NCBI GenBank assembly: GCA_021234155.1
Contig: JAJEKV010000072.1
Span: 1,468,526-1,532,525 of the forward strand
Direction of reading: 5' to 3'
Source: Isoetes taiwanensis
Lineage: Eukaryota > Streptophyta > Lycopodiopsida > Isoetales > Isoetaceae
Length of the DNA stretch: 64,000 nt
Position 1 is the stretch's first letter; every line of letters begins with the position of its first letter. Both the position numbers and the translations under genes were made by a program. The notes under the pieces were generated by a model. That model was not told the DNA's origin, ran no database searches, and saw only the letters and a program-made list of their open reading frames with translations. Shown in pieces: positions 46,711 to 57,440 of this stretch.

Positions 46711-49700
46711 TTAATTAATTAGAGAAATTTGGAATTCTCGTTTAGCATGAAATAGGTTCGTGGTTAGCCATATAGTGCAGAAACTACTAGCAACTGAGTA
46801 AAAGTTGGTGTTTTTTAGTACACTCTTCTCATTCAGTGCACTTAATTTTTGAAAAGTGGGCTCGAGGGCTTCAATACCTTTTTCCGTCGCTTCCAGCAAG
46901 CGCTTTGTTTCTTGCATTCTCTCCTCGTAGGATTTAGCATCGAGGTTATCCAAAATGGTATTTGCTTAGGAGCCTTGCTGTGTGGAGATAGACGAAGCTC
47001 CAGCTCAGGTTGCACAGGTACTACACGAACATCACTCCTGTTAATGCACATATGACTAATATAGTACTGATATTCTTTCACCCTTCGTTTGCTCTCCCAA
47101 CCCATTTCTTCACACGAACCTAAAGACAGGTGGCCACCTCCCTGAATTTGCTTCTGACTGTACAAGCAATTGGGCAAATTCACAGAGCGCGTGATAATAA
47201 CCAAGTGATAAACTTTGGCAGTAGTCATGGTAGCTATCCTTGTAAATAGGTCTGTGTATTTCTTGCAATCCCATACCTTGTTCATCCCTCGGATGTCAAT
47301 AAATATCAATGTGGCATTCTCTGACACTGGGAGGAAGTAGGGATGCCATCCTTTGTCACTGCTATGACAATATTTTTCTTTTCTTTTCTTTTTCTAGCCT
47401 CTTCCGGCTTTTTAGAATATTTTGATTGGCTCCAGAAAAGGCTACAGGTAGGTTACCTAGTGTATGATCCTTGTTATAGTTACTTCACGCATCAGACGTA
47501 TAAGATTCGATATATCAAGTATTCTGTTAGGTCAAATCGGGGAAAAGCCCGAAGCAATTCATTCCTCGAAGCTATCGAAATCCTTTTGCAGCAAATTTGT
47601 GGCATAAGATAAAATTTACGCCTCATAAAAAGTTAGGGTTCATGTCGGTTGCCCATTGTTTGCAATCAAATCTCCGCTATACCACGACCGCACCTTTAAA
47701 TACGCCTTGCCTTCTATAATCTCATCGAAATTTGTGACACCTCGCATTCGACATACCTCGTAGCAACCGGAGCCGTGTCTTGTTAAAGAAGTCTTTGGAT
47801 GGCTTGTCCGGAAACTCACCATGGTCACATCGAGAAAACTACGGTTTCACCCACATCCCGGCAACTTCCATTAACTTTTGAAAACCTTCTCATCCATAAA
47901 GATGAATTGTTTTTCATCTTTAAGCTCCTCGCACTTTCAAAGTGGTGGTTGCAATTACATGGAAATCCGCAGGTTGCAAAGGTCATCAAGATCGTCAGCG
48001 ATGTTGGCGAGTAGAAAATGAATAAATACCTTCCAAGCCGAACTCAGAGCAGTTCCTATCGGCCCTTGTGGAGGACGAAACCATAAGCCTTTGCTGATGA
48101 CGGTTGTGTTGCAGTTTTTCAATCAGTGGCTCTCTGTAGACGGTGTTTGCAATTACTTCGTTGCATTGAATACTCAACTCTATATATTCCTTGTCTGTAA
48201 GATTTCCGTTGAGCACTCTCGATCTTCTTCTAGCATATACTTTAGCAAATTCTAGTTGCTGCTCCAACTGGCCGACGACCGAACAAAGGAGTTGTGCCGC
48301 AAGAAAAATCGTGGGTTGCCAGAAATAATGTAAAATTTCTTGCCCTTTAAATCCTCTGGATTGCTCCATGTCACCCTCCTCCTGAAAAATAGACAACCAT
48401 CAAGTCAAATCTAAACAACGAGTGTCCAAAAGATAAAGAATCAGTTACCTGGTAATAGGGTCAAATGGCACGACGTCAGCAGGTGTGAGGACCTCTGTTG
48501 GGTATGTCTTGAAGCTTTTAACCAGAGTTTGAACATGGTCATTTGATCGCATTCGGTGTGTCAGGTTTGCTGGTGCAGGTTCACAATCAAAAATAGAAAT
48601 CTTGGTAAACCAATTAACCCCTAAGGGGTAAAACCGTTTAAACTGTTCAAGCTTTTGAGTGGTTTGCTCTGCCATCTTGCGTTCCTCTTCCGGATTGAAC
48701 TTCAACTCGACTGGAATGGCAGGTGGGTGTGGCCATGTCAACAACTTAGTAGAAGAGGCTTCCGTAACAGAAGGGGGGGTTTGAGAACTGCTGGGCTGCG
48801 GGCTATCGTCAGTGTTCAGATTTCTAAGGTTAATTTTGAAAGTAGTAAGTTTTTTTGGAATAAATCCACCAGATGTAGTGCTATCTGGGGCCTTTAAAGC
48901 AAGAGGAAGAGTAGGGTTAATAATACCGGAGGGGTTTATCGTGGATTGTGGTTCTTCAACAATTGTTTTTGATGCTGAAGGGTCTCCCAAAGTAGCAATT
49001 GGCTTCACACTTCTTTTCTTGGCCACGTCTCTTAGCCAATTGGTGTCCATCACCGAGGGCATTTTCTCGTCCCGAACTGCTTTCAAAGCACTGCTCGGAG
49101 GCTTCTTGTCTGTGGACAAACCATTTCTGTATGCCGAGAACCCTATCAAGATGTCTCTGTTTCCCTTTATACCTGACAAAGAGAGAGATTCATAAGATGG
49201 CAACACCCAGCCATAACCCTTATCTGATGTTGGAACGTTTTCCCCGTGGTCGGGCTTGTTCATTTTTCTTTGGTCATCATAGATGGGTCATAATTGCGCC
49301 ATTTCAGAATGTACTCCAGGAACTGCAATTGGTGTGTGTCCTCGATGCTGCATATGATAGCATCTTGCACATTGTTCTTCGTGCCTTCCCACATTGCCAC
49401 CACTATGCCAACTTGTTCAACGCCCTCGTGTTTCTTTCCGGGCGCAGAACAGCACAAGTCCTTTTTTGCCGCCATTTAATGTGTGGTATTGCTTGTGCAA
49501 TCTCTATACACCATTTGCGTTCATTAGAAGGGGTTATAATACGGATGGGTTCGACATCCGGTCCACGAAACAGAGCAAGGGCTGTAAATAAAAGCCTGTG
49601 GTGAGTGCCTGATAGGCTGCATAATGTTGTACAACGAAAAGTATAAACTACTCAAGAGAACTGCGACCGCGATCCTTCCAAGCAATTATAATAGTACTCC

Positions 49701-49966
49701 ACACTATCACGGCCGCGATGTTGTGTAGCAGCTAAGCAGGGCAAGAAAAGAAAACCTATGCTCAAAGAAGCGGTCGTGAGTTGTTAGGTGGCGCTAAGCA
49801 AGGCAAGAAAAGAAAATTTATGTTTAGCAAGATCACGGGCCGCGATCTTGCTGAGGAGCTATAGCAATCAAAACATTATAAAATCTAATAAGCAAGATCG
49901 CGGCGGCGATCTTGCTGAGCTGAAATGTTAGGATTTACCTTCTCTGAGGGAGTCTTTAGGTGCCAT
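46711..49966 (-). pseudogene. Element gene 1: protein with a possible ParB/Srx-like domain, frame-disrupted
   Basis: Exon 1 is 49966-49939 (MAPKDSLREG), with donor GTAAAT. Exon 2 starts at 49581 after ACAG with matching phase and reads ALALFRGPDVEPIRIITPSN; a frameshift follows near 49,400 and another near 49,265. The best stretch (49263-48445) runs through a Ser/Pro-rich linker to NDHVQTLVKSFKTYPTEVLT, then an intron (donor GTAACT, acceptor CAG at about 48,380). It continues as a basic RRVTWSNPEDLKGKKFYIIS plus GNPRF, then NGNLTDKEYIELSIQCNEVI. The order L..S.....dvvpfdp...yiisGn.R recalls ParB/sulfiredoxin-like nuclease folds; this is inference. A last block (47327-46711) reads FIDIRGMNKVWDCKKYTDLF and a Glu-rich coiled end. 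Divergent partner of the gene at 51.1-54.6 kb. Confidence 0.5.
49661..49919. repeat. Five GC-palindromes in intron 1 of element gene 1
   Basis: Sites at 49661-49677, 49706-49719, 49767-49780, 49826-49852 and 49891-49916, all variants of ATCGCGGCCGCGAT. The last two have extended arms: AGCAAGATC..GATCTTGCT and AGCAAGATCGC..GCGATCTTGCT. Sites 2-5 sit in tandem units of about 62 bp that also share GCTAAGCA-GGCAAGAAAAGAAAA. They could be protein-binding sites, since they are evenly spaced and palindromic. Confidence 0.8.
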
Positions 49967-51050
49967 GGGATCGCGGGCGCCGGCTGAATACGAAATTCCG
50001 GTCGTTTTAGGGAGGTTCTCCAAGCCGCTGCAAGCTTGAAGGCGCTAGGCGCTGAAGAAATCGCCGAAAAAAAAAAACTCTCTCGAGATGATATGAGATT
50101 GATGGCCGCGGAATTTATATAGAACGCCGCCGCTGAAAGTAAATGCCCGCCGAAAGCATAATGATGCGTGGATTGTCACCCATAATGACGCCGTGACGTA
50201 TGGGCGAGATAATTACACGCCGGCCAGACATCACCGGCCGGCCGGCTATATTGATTACCGGCCATAAATGCGTCCGTGCGAAAATACCCTACGCAAAAAG
50301 CACGCAATCCGTACAAGACCTCTTTATCGACTTGGACGTCCGCGTTCAAATTTCTCCCGTACAGTCAGTTCATTAAATGAACCTGACATATTAAGCAGCC
50401 ATAAAGGCCAGAAAAAGAAACTAGATTACGGATGGACTGTGACAGGAAAATTTGAATTCGGCAACAAACATTTAGAGTGAAAGCGGGAAAAGCCAATTCA
50501 AATTTGTTTGTTTTGCAAGATCTCGGAGACGCTCGAAGCCGCTTCTAAGCCAAGTTCTCCAAAGGTTTTCTTTGCGAGATCCCGCATCAATTGAAGGCGC
50601 TGACAAGGGCACTGATAATCCGCTTGCACTGCGCCACTATACATTTCGATTTCTTCCACTGCATCGAATTTAGTCTTTCAGGCGAGGTAAAAGGGCTATC
50701 CTGATGCATATCTCTCAGTGAAGTGAACTCAAAGTTAATGTTCCAATGAATTTCAATGATAACTACAACCTGTTAAGAATCTGCTGTTAGTTCATGATCA
50801 ATAAGACATAATTCTTCCTTAAAGAATGTTTCCTTCTGTGGTTCTCGGCATTGAATTGATTCTATCAAACATCGCTATGTATTATATGGATTGATAAGAT
50901 ACCGCCGATATTTTGGATTAGAATATTTAAAAATAGATGTTCTCAAAGAAAACTGTGTGCACTCTCTGGCGTGTTTATTATACAATGTTCACGTGTTTCA
51001 AATATATGCTTTCTTTCTCCTTGTGGATGATACAAAACATGTTTTTATGG
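49967..51050. promoter_or_regulatory. Divergent intergenic region between the two element genes
   Basis: About 1.1 kb with no supported gene, lying between two start regions that point away from each other, so it should hold both promoters. CG-rich near 49,970-50,260 (many GCCGGC words), AT-rich after. A TATATAGAA word at about 50,117-50,125 is placed suitably for the leftward gene. No palindromes of the flanking type occur inside. Confidence 0.4.
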
Positions 51051-51167
51051 CATCGCAGCCTTTCCGACAGGTCATTGGCTACAAAGGAGGCGGTGACGCC
51101 ACCATTTCGGACTGTGAGGTAAGAGTAATGCTTTAGTGATGGAAGTCAATGCTTTAACTTTCTTTCG

Positions 51168-51463
51168 ACAAGATCGCGGTCGCGATATCTTCAACCATCT
51201 ACACTTGCTATTTAAGAACTCCGATATATTTATAAGTATGAGTCGAAACCACATGCTAATCTCGACATGTGTTTTCCACATGAGTTCTTAACTAAACAGC
51301 TAGTGTGAATGCTTATAAAAGCGCTTGACGCGTTTTGCCAATGTTTCGATAAGATCGCGGTGGCGAAAGTCCTTAGCATTTTTTTATTTCCCAGTTGTCG
51401 TTTTGTAGTAGAACTTTTTAAACAGAGTTCTATTTACTTACGAACATCGCGGCCGCGATATTC
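51168..51463. repeat. Three GC-palindromes upstream of the main ORF of element gene 2
   Basis: Sites at 51168-51190 (AAGATCGCGGTCGCGATATC), 51351-51368 and 51446-51459 (perfect ATCGCGGCCGCGAT). They fall between a donor-like GAGGTAAGAG (51,116) and an acceptor-like TTTGTAG (51,475-51,481), so they may lie in intron 1, mirroring the left array. Confidence 0.75.
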
Positions 51464-51482
51464 ACGATCTCTTGTTTGTAGG

Positions 51483-54400
51483 ATGGCGGATGTAATCTCG
51501 CTTTATCTGCTGGGGAAAAAGGTGGCAGAAGGAAGAGTCCACAATTTTGAGCGCCATCACAATTCGATTGTCCCGGAGGGTATGGTGGTTGTTTCGATTG
51601 TGAATGTTTTGGATGGACAGTTGCCACTACCAATTCCCGAACTGGAAATAGAAAAAATCGGTGAAGCTGTGGGGAGTTTTGTGTTGTGGTACAAGAAGGA
51701 CATTGCTGGTCAGCTTGTGAGAGAGGAAGAAGTTTGCACGCCACCAGGACAGATTAAACGCATAAACTGGCAGGTCGGAGGCAATGAGAGATTAGCCAAT
51801 AATGAGACGAATCATGTGCAAGGGCTTTCTAGAGATGAGTTAATTGAGAAGGCATGCACACTCATGCATGAATGCTGCCACATGGCTTACGGGTATGGTG
51901 TTATCATTTTTGCCGATCCAAACCATGTTGTTGCTGACGTGAAGTTAGGGGAAGGCTCGATAGCTGCTACTATCATGAGCCTATTTCCAATGCCCGAAAA
52001 GATCTCTATGCGCTACCAAGCCTGTGCAGAAATGCCCCAACTGCATGACCTTGTAAGATGGCCCATAGCCTTCGTGCTCGTTGATAACATTCCAATTTCT
52101 ACTCTCGTGGTTGCAGTGAAGGAGAAGGATGTGGAGAATGAACCTTACTCCATTAGACCCGAAATTGGTATCACAAAAAAGAGACCTTACCGCATGGTCA
52201 ATCGGAGACCCAGGACACGTCCAGCACAGACCAAATGTGAAAAAACTAGTGCTGAGGCTATTCTAGACTTCAGGTCATCACTGTGCTGCATGAAAAGATG
52301 CTGTGCAAATTTTACATCCAAGGAGATAGCTTGCATGAAAACCCTTTTATCGAACATGAAGTCCCCTGGAGCGACAACCTTTGCATATAACATGCTAGAT
52401 CTTTGCTCGGAAAATGAGGTAGTCCGCAACCCGATGTTGAATAACAAACAGTGTGCGTGAAAGCATGGCATAAAGCCTATGGGCATACCCATTTCCACTT
52501 TTACAAGTGGAAGAAGCTCTTCAATGATGGCCACGTAATTGCCGAAAGCACGGAAATAGTGGTTCTAAGAAGCCAAGGTCTCATACTTTGGTCGGCAATG
52601 CCGCGGCTATCTATGTTCATAGATGAAAATGCAGAGACGATGCCACACCAAAATTTCGAAAATTACGAAAGCGAGGGTAGCGCACAAAATGTTAAGAGGC
52701 TACCTTAGGCCTTGACTAAGAAGGATATACACCAAGAAGTAGATATTACCGTTACAGAGATGACAGGCAAAGCATATTTCTCCTTCGTCCTTTTCTCATG
52801 CGCTTGGAAAGAGAATCATTCAGAGGTAGCAATAGCTAAGAGGATAGTATTTTCTAAGTGTAACACCTGTATTGTCATAAAGGAAAAGCTTGCTAAGACC
52901 AGATATCCAAATGAAAGAAGGGTACTTGCAATGGAGAGAAAGTCACATATGACGGCCCAGATTTCATGTAGGAGCCTTTACTGGTCCTGGAGAGCTTTGT
53001 CTCGTAGACCTTCTGAGCATGCTTTAACCATTATACATGATAAGATGGATCAGAATAAGACCATAGTCCCTCGTCTAGAAAAGCTAGCAAAGTCTGTATG
53101 GAGGGGTGAACACTGAAGGTGAGTGTTACAGGTGCTCTCATGCACGGCCATGGTATAGGTGCCTTGGACCACTTCTCACTGGATCTCTGGCCTGATGATT
53201 CTAATTTTCATGTGGGATCCTTGAATCATACCTTGAAGACACTGGAGAATAAATCTGAGGATAATTTTGGGGCCATTTGAGAGATACAGATCGTCCTGAA
53301 AGCAGCTGGGGTGGAGTAGTTTTAAACACAGATGCCCTTAGGACAAAAATGGTAAATGGCAGTAGAAATGATTTTATGCCTCCTAACAAGGGCCCCATGG
53401 TACCAAACAAGTTGCCTAGGAGGCTTTACTTGCAGCTAGATAATTGCTCAGGTCAAAATAAGAATAGATATCTTTTCTCTTACTTGTCATACTTGGTTTA
53501 GTTAGGTGTCTTTGATCAAGTGCAGCTGGGATTCATGATGGTTGGACACACCCACGATGACATAGATGCCCTCTTTGGAAACTACTCTACTCTAATGAGA
53601 AGATCAGATGCATTGACTATTCCAGAGCTTATGCAACTCTTCAGGCAGTGTAGTTCAAAGTCTCCTTCACCTTACCTTGTGTCAGAGGTTCCTAATTGGA
53701 AGGAATTCGTGAAAGGTTTTATCCCTGAAAAGAAGGACCGTTTATGTGGTCACTTGGAACCTCTACTCTTCAAGTTCTGCATGAAGGATGGATGGCCACT
53801 AATGTTCTACAAGATGAGGCCAGGGCATAGGGAGTGGCTCCCTGAAAAGGGAATCAGAATGTGGAAGGAGGATGCCCAAGGTTTACCTATGATTCCAAGA
53901 GGGTCACCTAAGGTCGTGCAGCCTTGAAAGATATAGGTGCATTGAGAGCTTCTATTGCCAAGTACATGATGCACTGGGCAGCTATTTCTAGAGCTGGCGA
54001 TAACTCATGGTCCAACACATATATGAATGAAGTTATTGACTACTGGTCCACCTTGCTGCGAGTGCTTGGGGACGTGCAGCCCGGTAGAGCTGTCATTCAG
54101 GATTTCTGGCCCAGCACCAGGCAAAGTGCATTGGAAGAACCCGAAAATGTGTTTGTGGATGAGCACATTGAAGCATCTCATTACGTAGGGCCTTTCTCGG
54201 GTAGGCCAAAGAACCCAGTTGAAATATTCGACCACTACCAAGATGTCAAGAAAGGAATGCTCTTGCTAATCAGGCCACATGATAACTGCCCGACGTGGAT
54301 GGCTTTTGCCGAAGAGGACCCAATAGAGGACCCTAATCTCCCACATTACGAAGAGGTGTTTGTCTCTTGGTTTGAGCCTGTTGCCAGAAAGGGAACCTCA

Positions 54401-54559
54401 TATGCAATGCAGTATAGGGATTGCTGGAGCAAGAATTGGAGACCCAATCCTAATGACCCGCCACGCTACCAACATTTGAAAACAATAGACTATGGTTGGG
54501 CCGTAGAGACCAGGCCGTTGTCAGTGGTGATCCCCAGTAGTGTGGGGGCTCAGTTGTAA
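51483..54559 (+). pseudogene. Element gene 2: DUF8039/DUF7869-type transposase-like protein, frame-disrupted
   Basis: Long open block 51483-52460 (326 codons). Its start (MADVISLYLLGKKVAEGRVH, then EIEKIGEAVGSFVLWYKKDI) resembles the DUF8039 module of plant transposase-like proteins. Then, in another frame, 52451-53116 with VCVKAWHKAYGHTHFHFYKW (the helix-turn-helix-like CxxAF..FY pattern of DUF7869 proteins) and one TAG at 52706. 53116-53280 continues in a third frame. 53277-53927 has LYLQLDNCSGQNKNRYLFSY, a TAG at 53499, and LGFMMVGHTHDDIDALFGNY; the two Asp-containing motifs are those of an RNase-H-like DUF7869 core. 53924-54559 is the C-terminal part. I infer a cut-and-paste-type enzyme. 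At least three frameshifts and two stops inactivate it. Confidence 0.7.
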
Positions 54560-54742
54560 GAATTAGTGGCTAAAGAAGCTAACGACGATGATGAGAACTC
54601 TTGAGGTATGCAATGCTCTTTTACATAATTACTATATCATATATAACATGCAAGTTACAATAGACTAGTTATTATTCATTAAGCTCTGCATTTTTCATCT
54701 CAACACAAGAGCTCTTACACTATACAATGCTAAACAGGTGAT

Positions 54743-54877
54743 TCATTCATCATCAACAGCTGTAGTAGTGATCCCTGATATCTCATAGCTATTGCGCTCA
54801 GGAAGCCAGATCAGATGGATCATAATTGAGCACTTGATCGCCTCGATATGGTGAACTGATGAAGGCGAAAAATCCAT
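54743..54877 (-). CDS. Small ORF of 44 codons, shortened paralogue of the ORF at 55.34-55.58 kb
   Basis: Encodes a 44-aa protein that begins MDFSPSS and ends HLIWLPERNSYEISG and VDDE. The end aligns with the 80-aa neighbour (VHIYWLPDQEIYELNNNTSF..VDDE) and the start with its HIRSFKC; about 35 residues between are missing. Its 5' flank is also homologous to the neighbour's. Function unknown. Located just past element gene 2 and convergent with it. Confidence 0.5.
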   Translation of the reverse strand: MDFSPSSVHHIEAIKCSIMIHLIWLPERNSYEISGITTTAVDDE

Positions 54878-55340
54878 GGGAGATGAATGAACTTTAGCCC
54901 CGAAGTGAGAAGCTTTTATGGTGAAGTGGAATTATTGAGGTGAATTATTGGGGTGGACTTTACCGCCATTATTGCACGTGTATAAGACTGTTGTATACAT
55001 ACAAGTATAATACATCTTTCGTATGGATATGTGTATGCTTTTAAAACATGTTTTGTGGATTTTAATATGGTAGAAGTTTTTGTGCTTGAGTAATTCAGGT
55101 GTGATTGAAAATAGGGACTGCTTGCAGATATACTGGAAGTCGAAGAGCACACCCTTACACTACACTCAGGTATGATACATCAAACAATATTCATTGTGCT
55201 ATTACATCCTTACATAGTTTATAGGTGCTCATACCATTATTATATCATAAACAAATACAGTAGTCATCACTGATAACATTGATTGTAATACATAGTTCAT
55301 AGGTACTCATGTCATTATTATATCCTTAGCAGATACAGAT

Positions 55341-55583
55341 TCACTCATCATCAACACCAAAGCTCGTGTTGTTATTCAGCTCATAGATCTCCTGATCAGG
55401 AAGCCAGTAAATGTGGACCACAACACGAGTGAGCTTCTTGCAAGCACTAGCAGGACCATCAGCTTTAGATTGGAGCCATGGATCAAGATTAATACCATTT
55501 CTAGCGCATTCGTTCAGATCGTTGTAGCTCAAGTAGCACTTGAAAGATCGGATGTGCTCTGGACGAGGCATTGAGGAAGCCAT
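55341..55583 (-). CDS. Small ORF of 80 codons, product unknown
   Basis: Open from ATG 55583 to a stop at 55341. Acidic C-terminus (VDDE), WLP and Cys residues (SFKCYLS, NECARNG, ACKK). No signal peptide or membrane segment. Together with about 230 bp of upstream DNA it is a tandem duplicate of the region around 54743-54877. It could be an accessory gene of the adjacent mobile element. Expression is not shown. Confidence 0.5.
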   Translation of the reverse strand: MASSMPRPEHIRSFKCYLSYNDLNECARNGINLDPWLQSKADGPASACKKLTRVVVHIYWLPDQEIYELNNNTSFGVDDE

Positions 55584-55899
55584 GGAAGATGAATGACCTC
55601 TACCCCCGAGTCGAGCTATTTTTATAGTGAAGTAAAATTATTGATGTGAATTATTGGTGTAGAATGTAGGGCCATTATTGGGCTTCTACAAGTATCATGT
55701 ACACGTACAAGTATACCACATAATTTGTATGTATATGTGTGTTAATTACCTCATGTTTCTTGGGCTCGAGAACTAGGTGAAAGTATTTGTGCTTGAGCAA
55801 ATTAGGTGTGCTTAAAATTCTCAAAATTGCGTTATTTTCTCCAATTAATGAAATCATGCTTTACTGTAATATTTTGGCAGAAGATTACTTCCTTATCTT

Positions 55900-57090
55900 A
55901 CAATTTTTAACCAAGTTGTTACTTCAACCTGCGCATGCAACTAGAATGACAATTGCTTGTTTTGCCAAGGATCAATTCTACGCATCCTAGCATCCCCTGT
56001 CAATCCTAATCATCGGTATGATTCACACATTGTATAGACCTCTCTTAAACCCCTTGTCCTAACTTTCACTCCAACCCTGCATTTCCACTAGTAATTTTTT
56101 TTTAAATCATTTCTAACGTTTACTTAACATTCCATTTTACATTCCACTTTCACTTAGCATTCCATTTTACATTCTACATTCAATTACATTCCACTTAACT
56201 TTCTATTTGATATTCTGTTTAAAGCAAATCTAGATCACAATTTGATAGAACAAGATAGTTTCAAATAGAACAATTTCATATAGTCTCAGATCACAATTTC
56301 AGATTGTTCCAATCCATAACTGTTTCATAACTCTATCAAAAGCTTGTTTCATCTTAAAAGTATATTCATCGTCGAAAAACATAAAACTCACTACAAGTCA
56401 TTCAAATCACTGATTCATGTTCATGCCAGGCATAATGCTGCTTCCATGAGTGAGAATAACGCCATAGCCATGAGATTTCTTGCCACAGCTACCATAGCCA
56501 TAAAATTTCCTGCCATAGCCAAGAAAATTCCTGCCAAAAATGCAAGAAAGGTAAAAAAAAGAACAAAGACATGCAACAATAAATGCAAGAAGTAAAGACA
56601 ACTTAGAACAGACCTTATGCAAGAAGACGCCAAAGACTCCCAAAACTCACCAAAATGTTGCACTGCCCTGAAATGTTATTCCAAAAACATAAAACCTTGC
56701 ACTAGCTGGAAATGTTACTCAAAAAACTCGCAAAAAACTCAGAAAAGAAGTCACAAACCATGAAATCTTGCATTTGCACCACTAATCCAAAGCAAAAATC
56801 TGAAAAAACAAGCATGCATGAAAGAAATTAGTAAGAAAACATTTAATCTGACGAAAATGAAACATAAAACTAAAGCTCAACCTTACTAGATTGCAGCGCT
56901 AGCACCTCCGGCACGGAAAAGTATCAGTTATAGCCTGGCACCACAGTAAAACATCCCTGCCATAGCTGGCCAAAGACGAAGAAAGAGGAAGAGAAAGAAA
57001 TTGTTTGTCCCCTTTAACCTATATTGCCACGTGGCGACGTCCATTCGTAGAATGGGACTTAAGTTACTTCCACATTACGGCAATGTTTTC
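55900..57090. other. Interval with no gene; simple repeats
   Basis: 56,100-56,230 consists of irregular CATTCCATTTTACATTC words. 56,450-56,540 has a repeated GCCATAGCCA word, and related TGCCATAGC words recur to 56,970. No supported coding region. Confidence 0.5.
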
Positions 57091-57104
57091 CTGACTAACA
57101 TTCC

Positions 57105-57205
57105 GGACATTGGATACTGACTTGTCAATGCCCAGGATCTTGGCCAGGGTGTAGACTAGAGTAGGCTTCAAAATTCCCATTACCTCTATCTAGATAATTT
57201 GCTGG
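57105..57205 (+). repeat. Right copy of the ~100-bp dispersed repeat
   Basis: ATGCCCAGGATCTTGGCCAG, GGTGTAGACTAGAG, TACCTCTATCTAGATAATTT, same orientation and order as 45,715-45,890 with about 10% difference, without the expansion. Confidence 0.85.
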
Positions 57206-57440
57206 TTGAATGCCATGCTCGATGGGATTTACATATAAGCTAAGGAGTATTTGCAAGATTTTAAACAGAGGCCGTAGAATTCCTGAGTAGAAGCACGAAA
57301 GGGTGCTCTTTTTTTAGACCTTTATTTTTGCATTAAAATGTATAATATGTAGTTTAGAATTCAAATTTTGTATATTTATTTCTTGTCATAATCAGGAAAT
57401 TTTTTTTTAACTTTCCCATATTCTTTGATCACGACCCAAT

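Larger units (their letters stand above)
54680..55840. repeat. Tandem duplication of about 600 bp containing both small ORFs
   Basis: Beyond the ORFs, 54,890-55,120 and 55,600-55,830 share GTGAATTATTG, a CATTATTG..GTATAA..GTACAAGTATA stretch, ATATGTGT and TTTTGTGCTTGAG. Divergence is considerable, so the duplication is old. Confidence 0.7.

Noticed and set aside
51309-51482. Upstream extension of the long ORF at 51483
   Set aside because: The 58 codons before the ATG at 51483 contain GC-palindromes and end at an acceptor-like TTTGTAG. They look like intron or leader, not protein.
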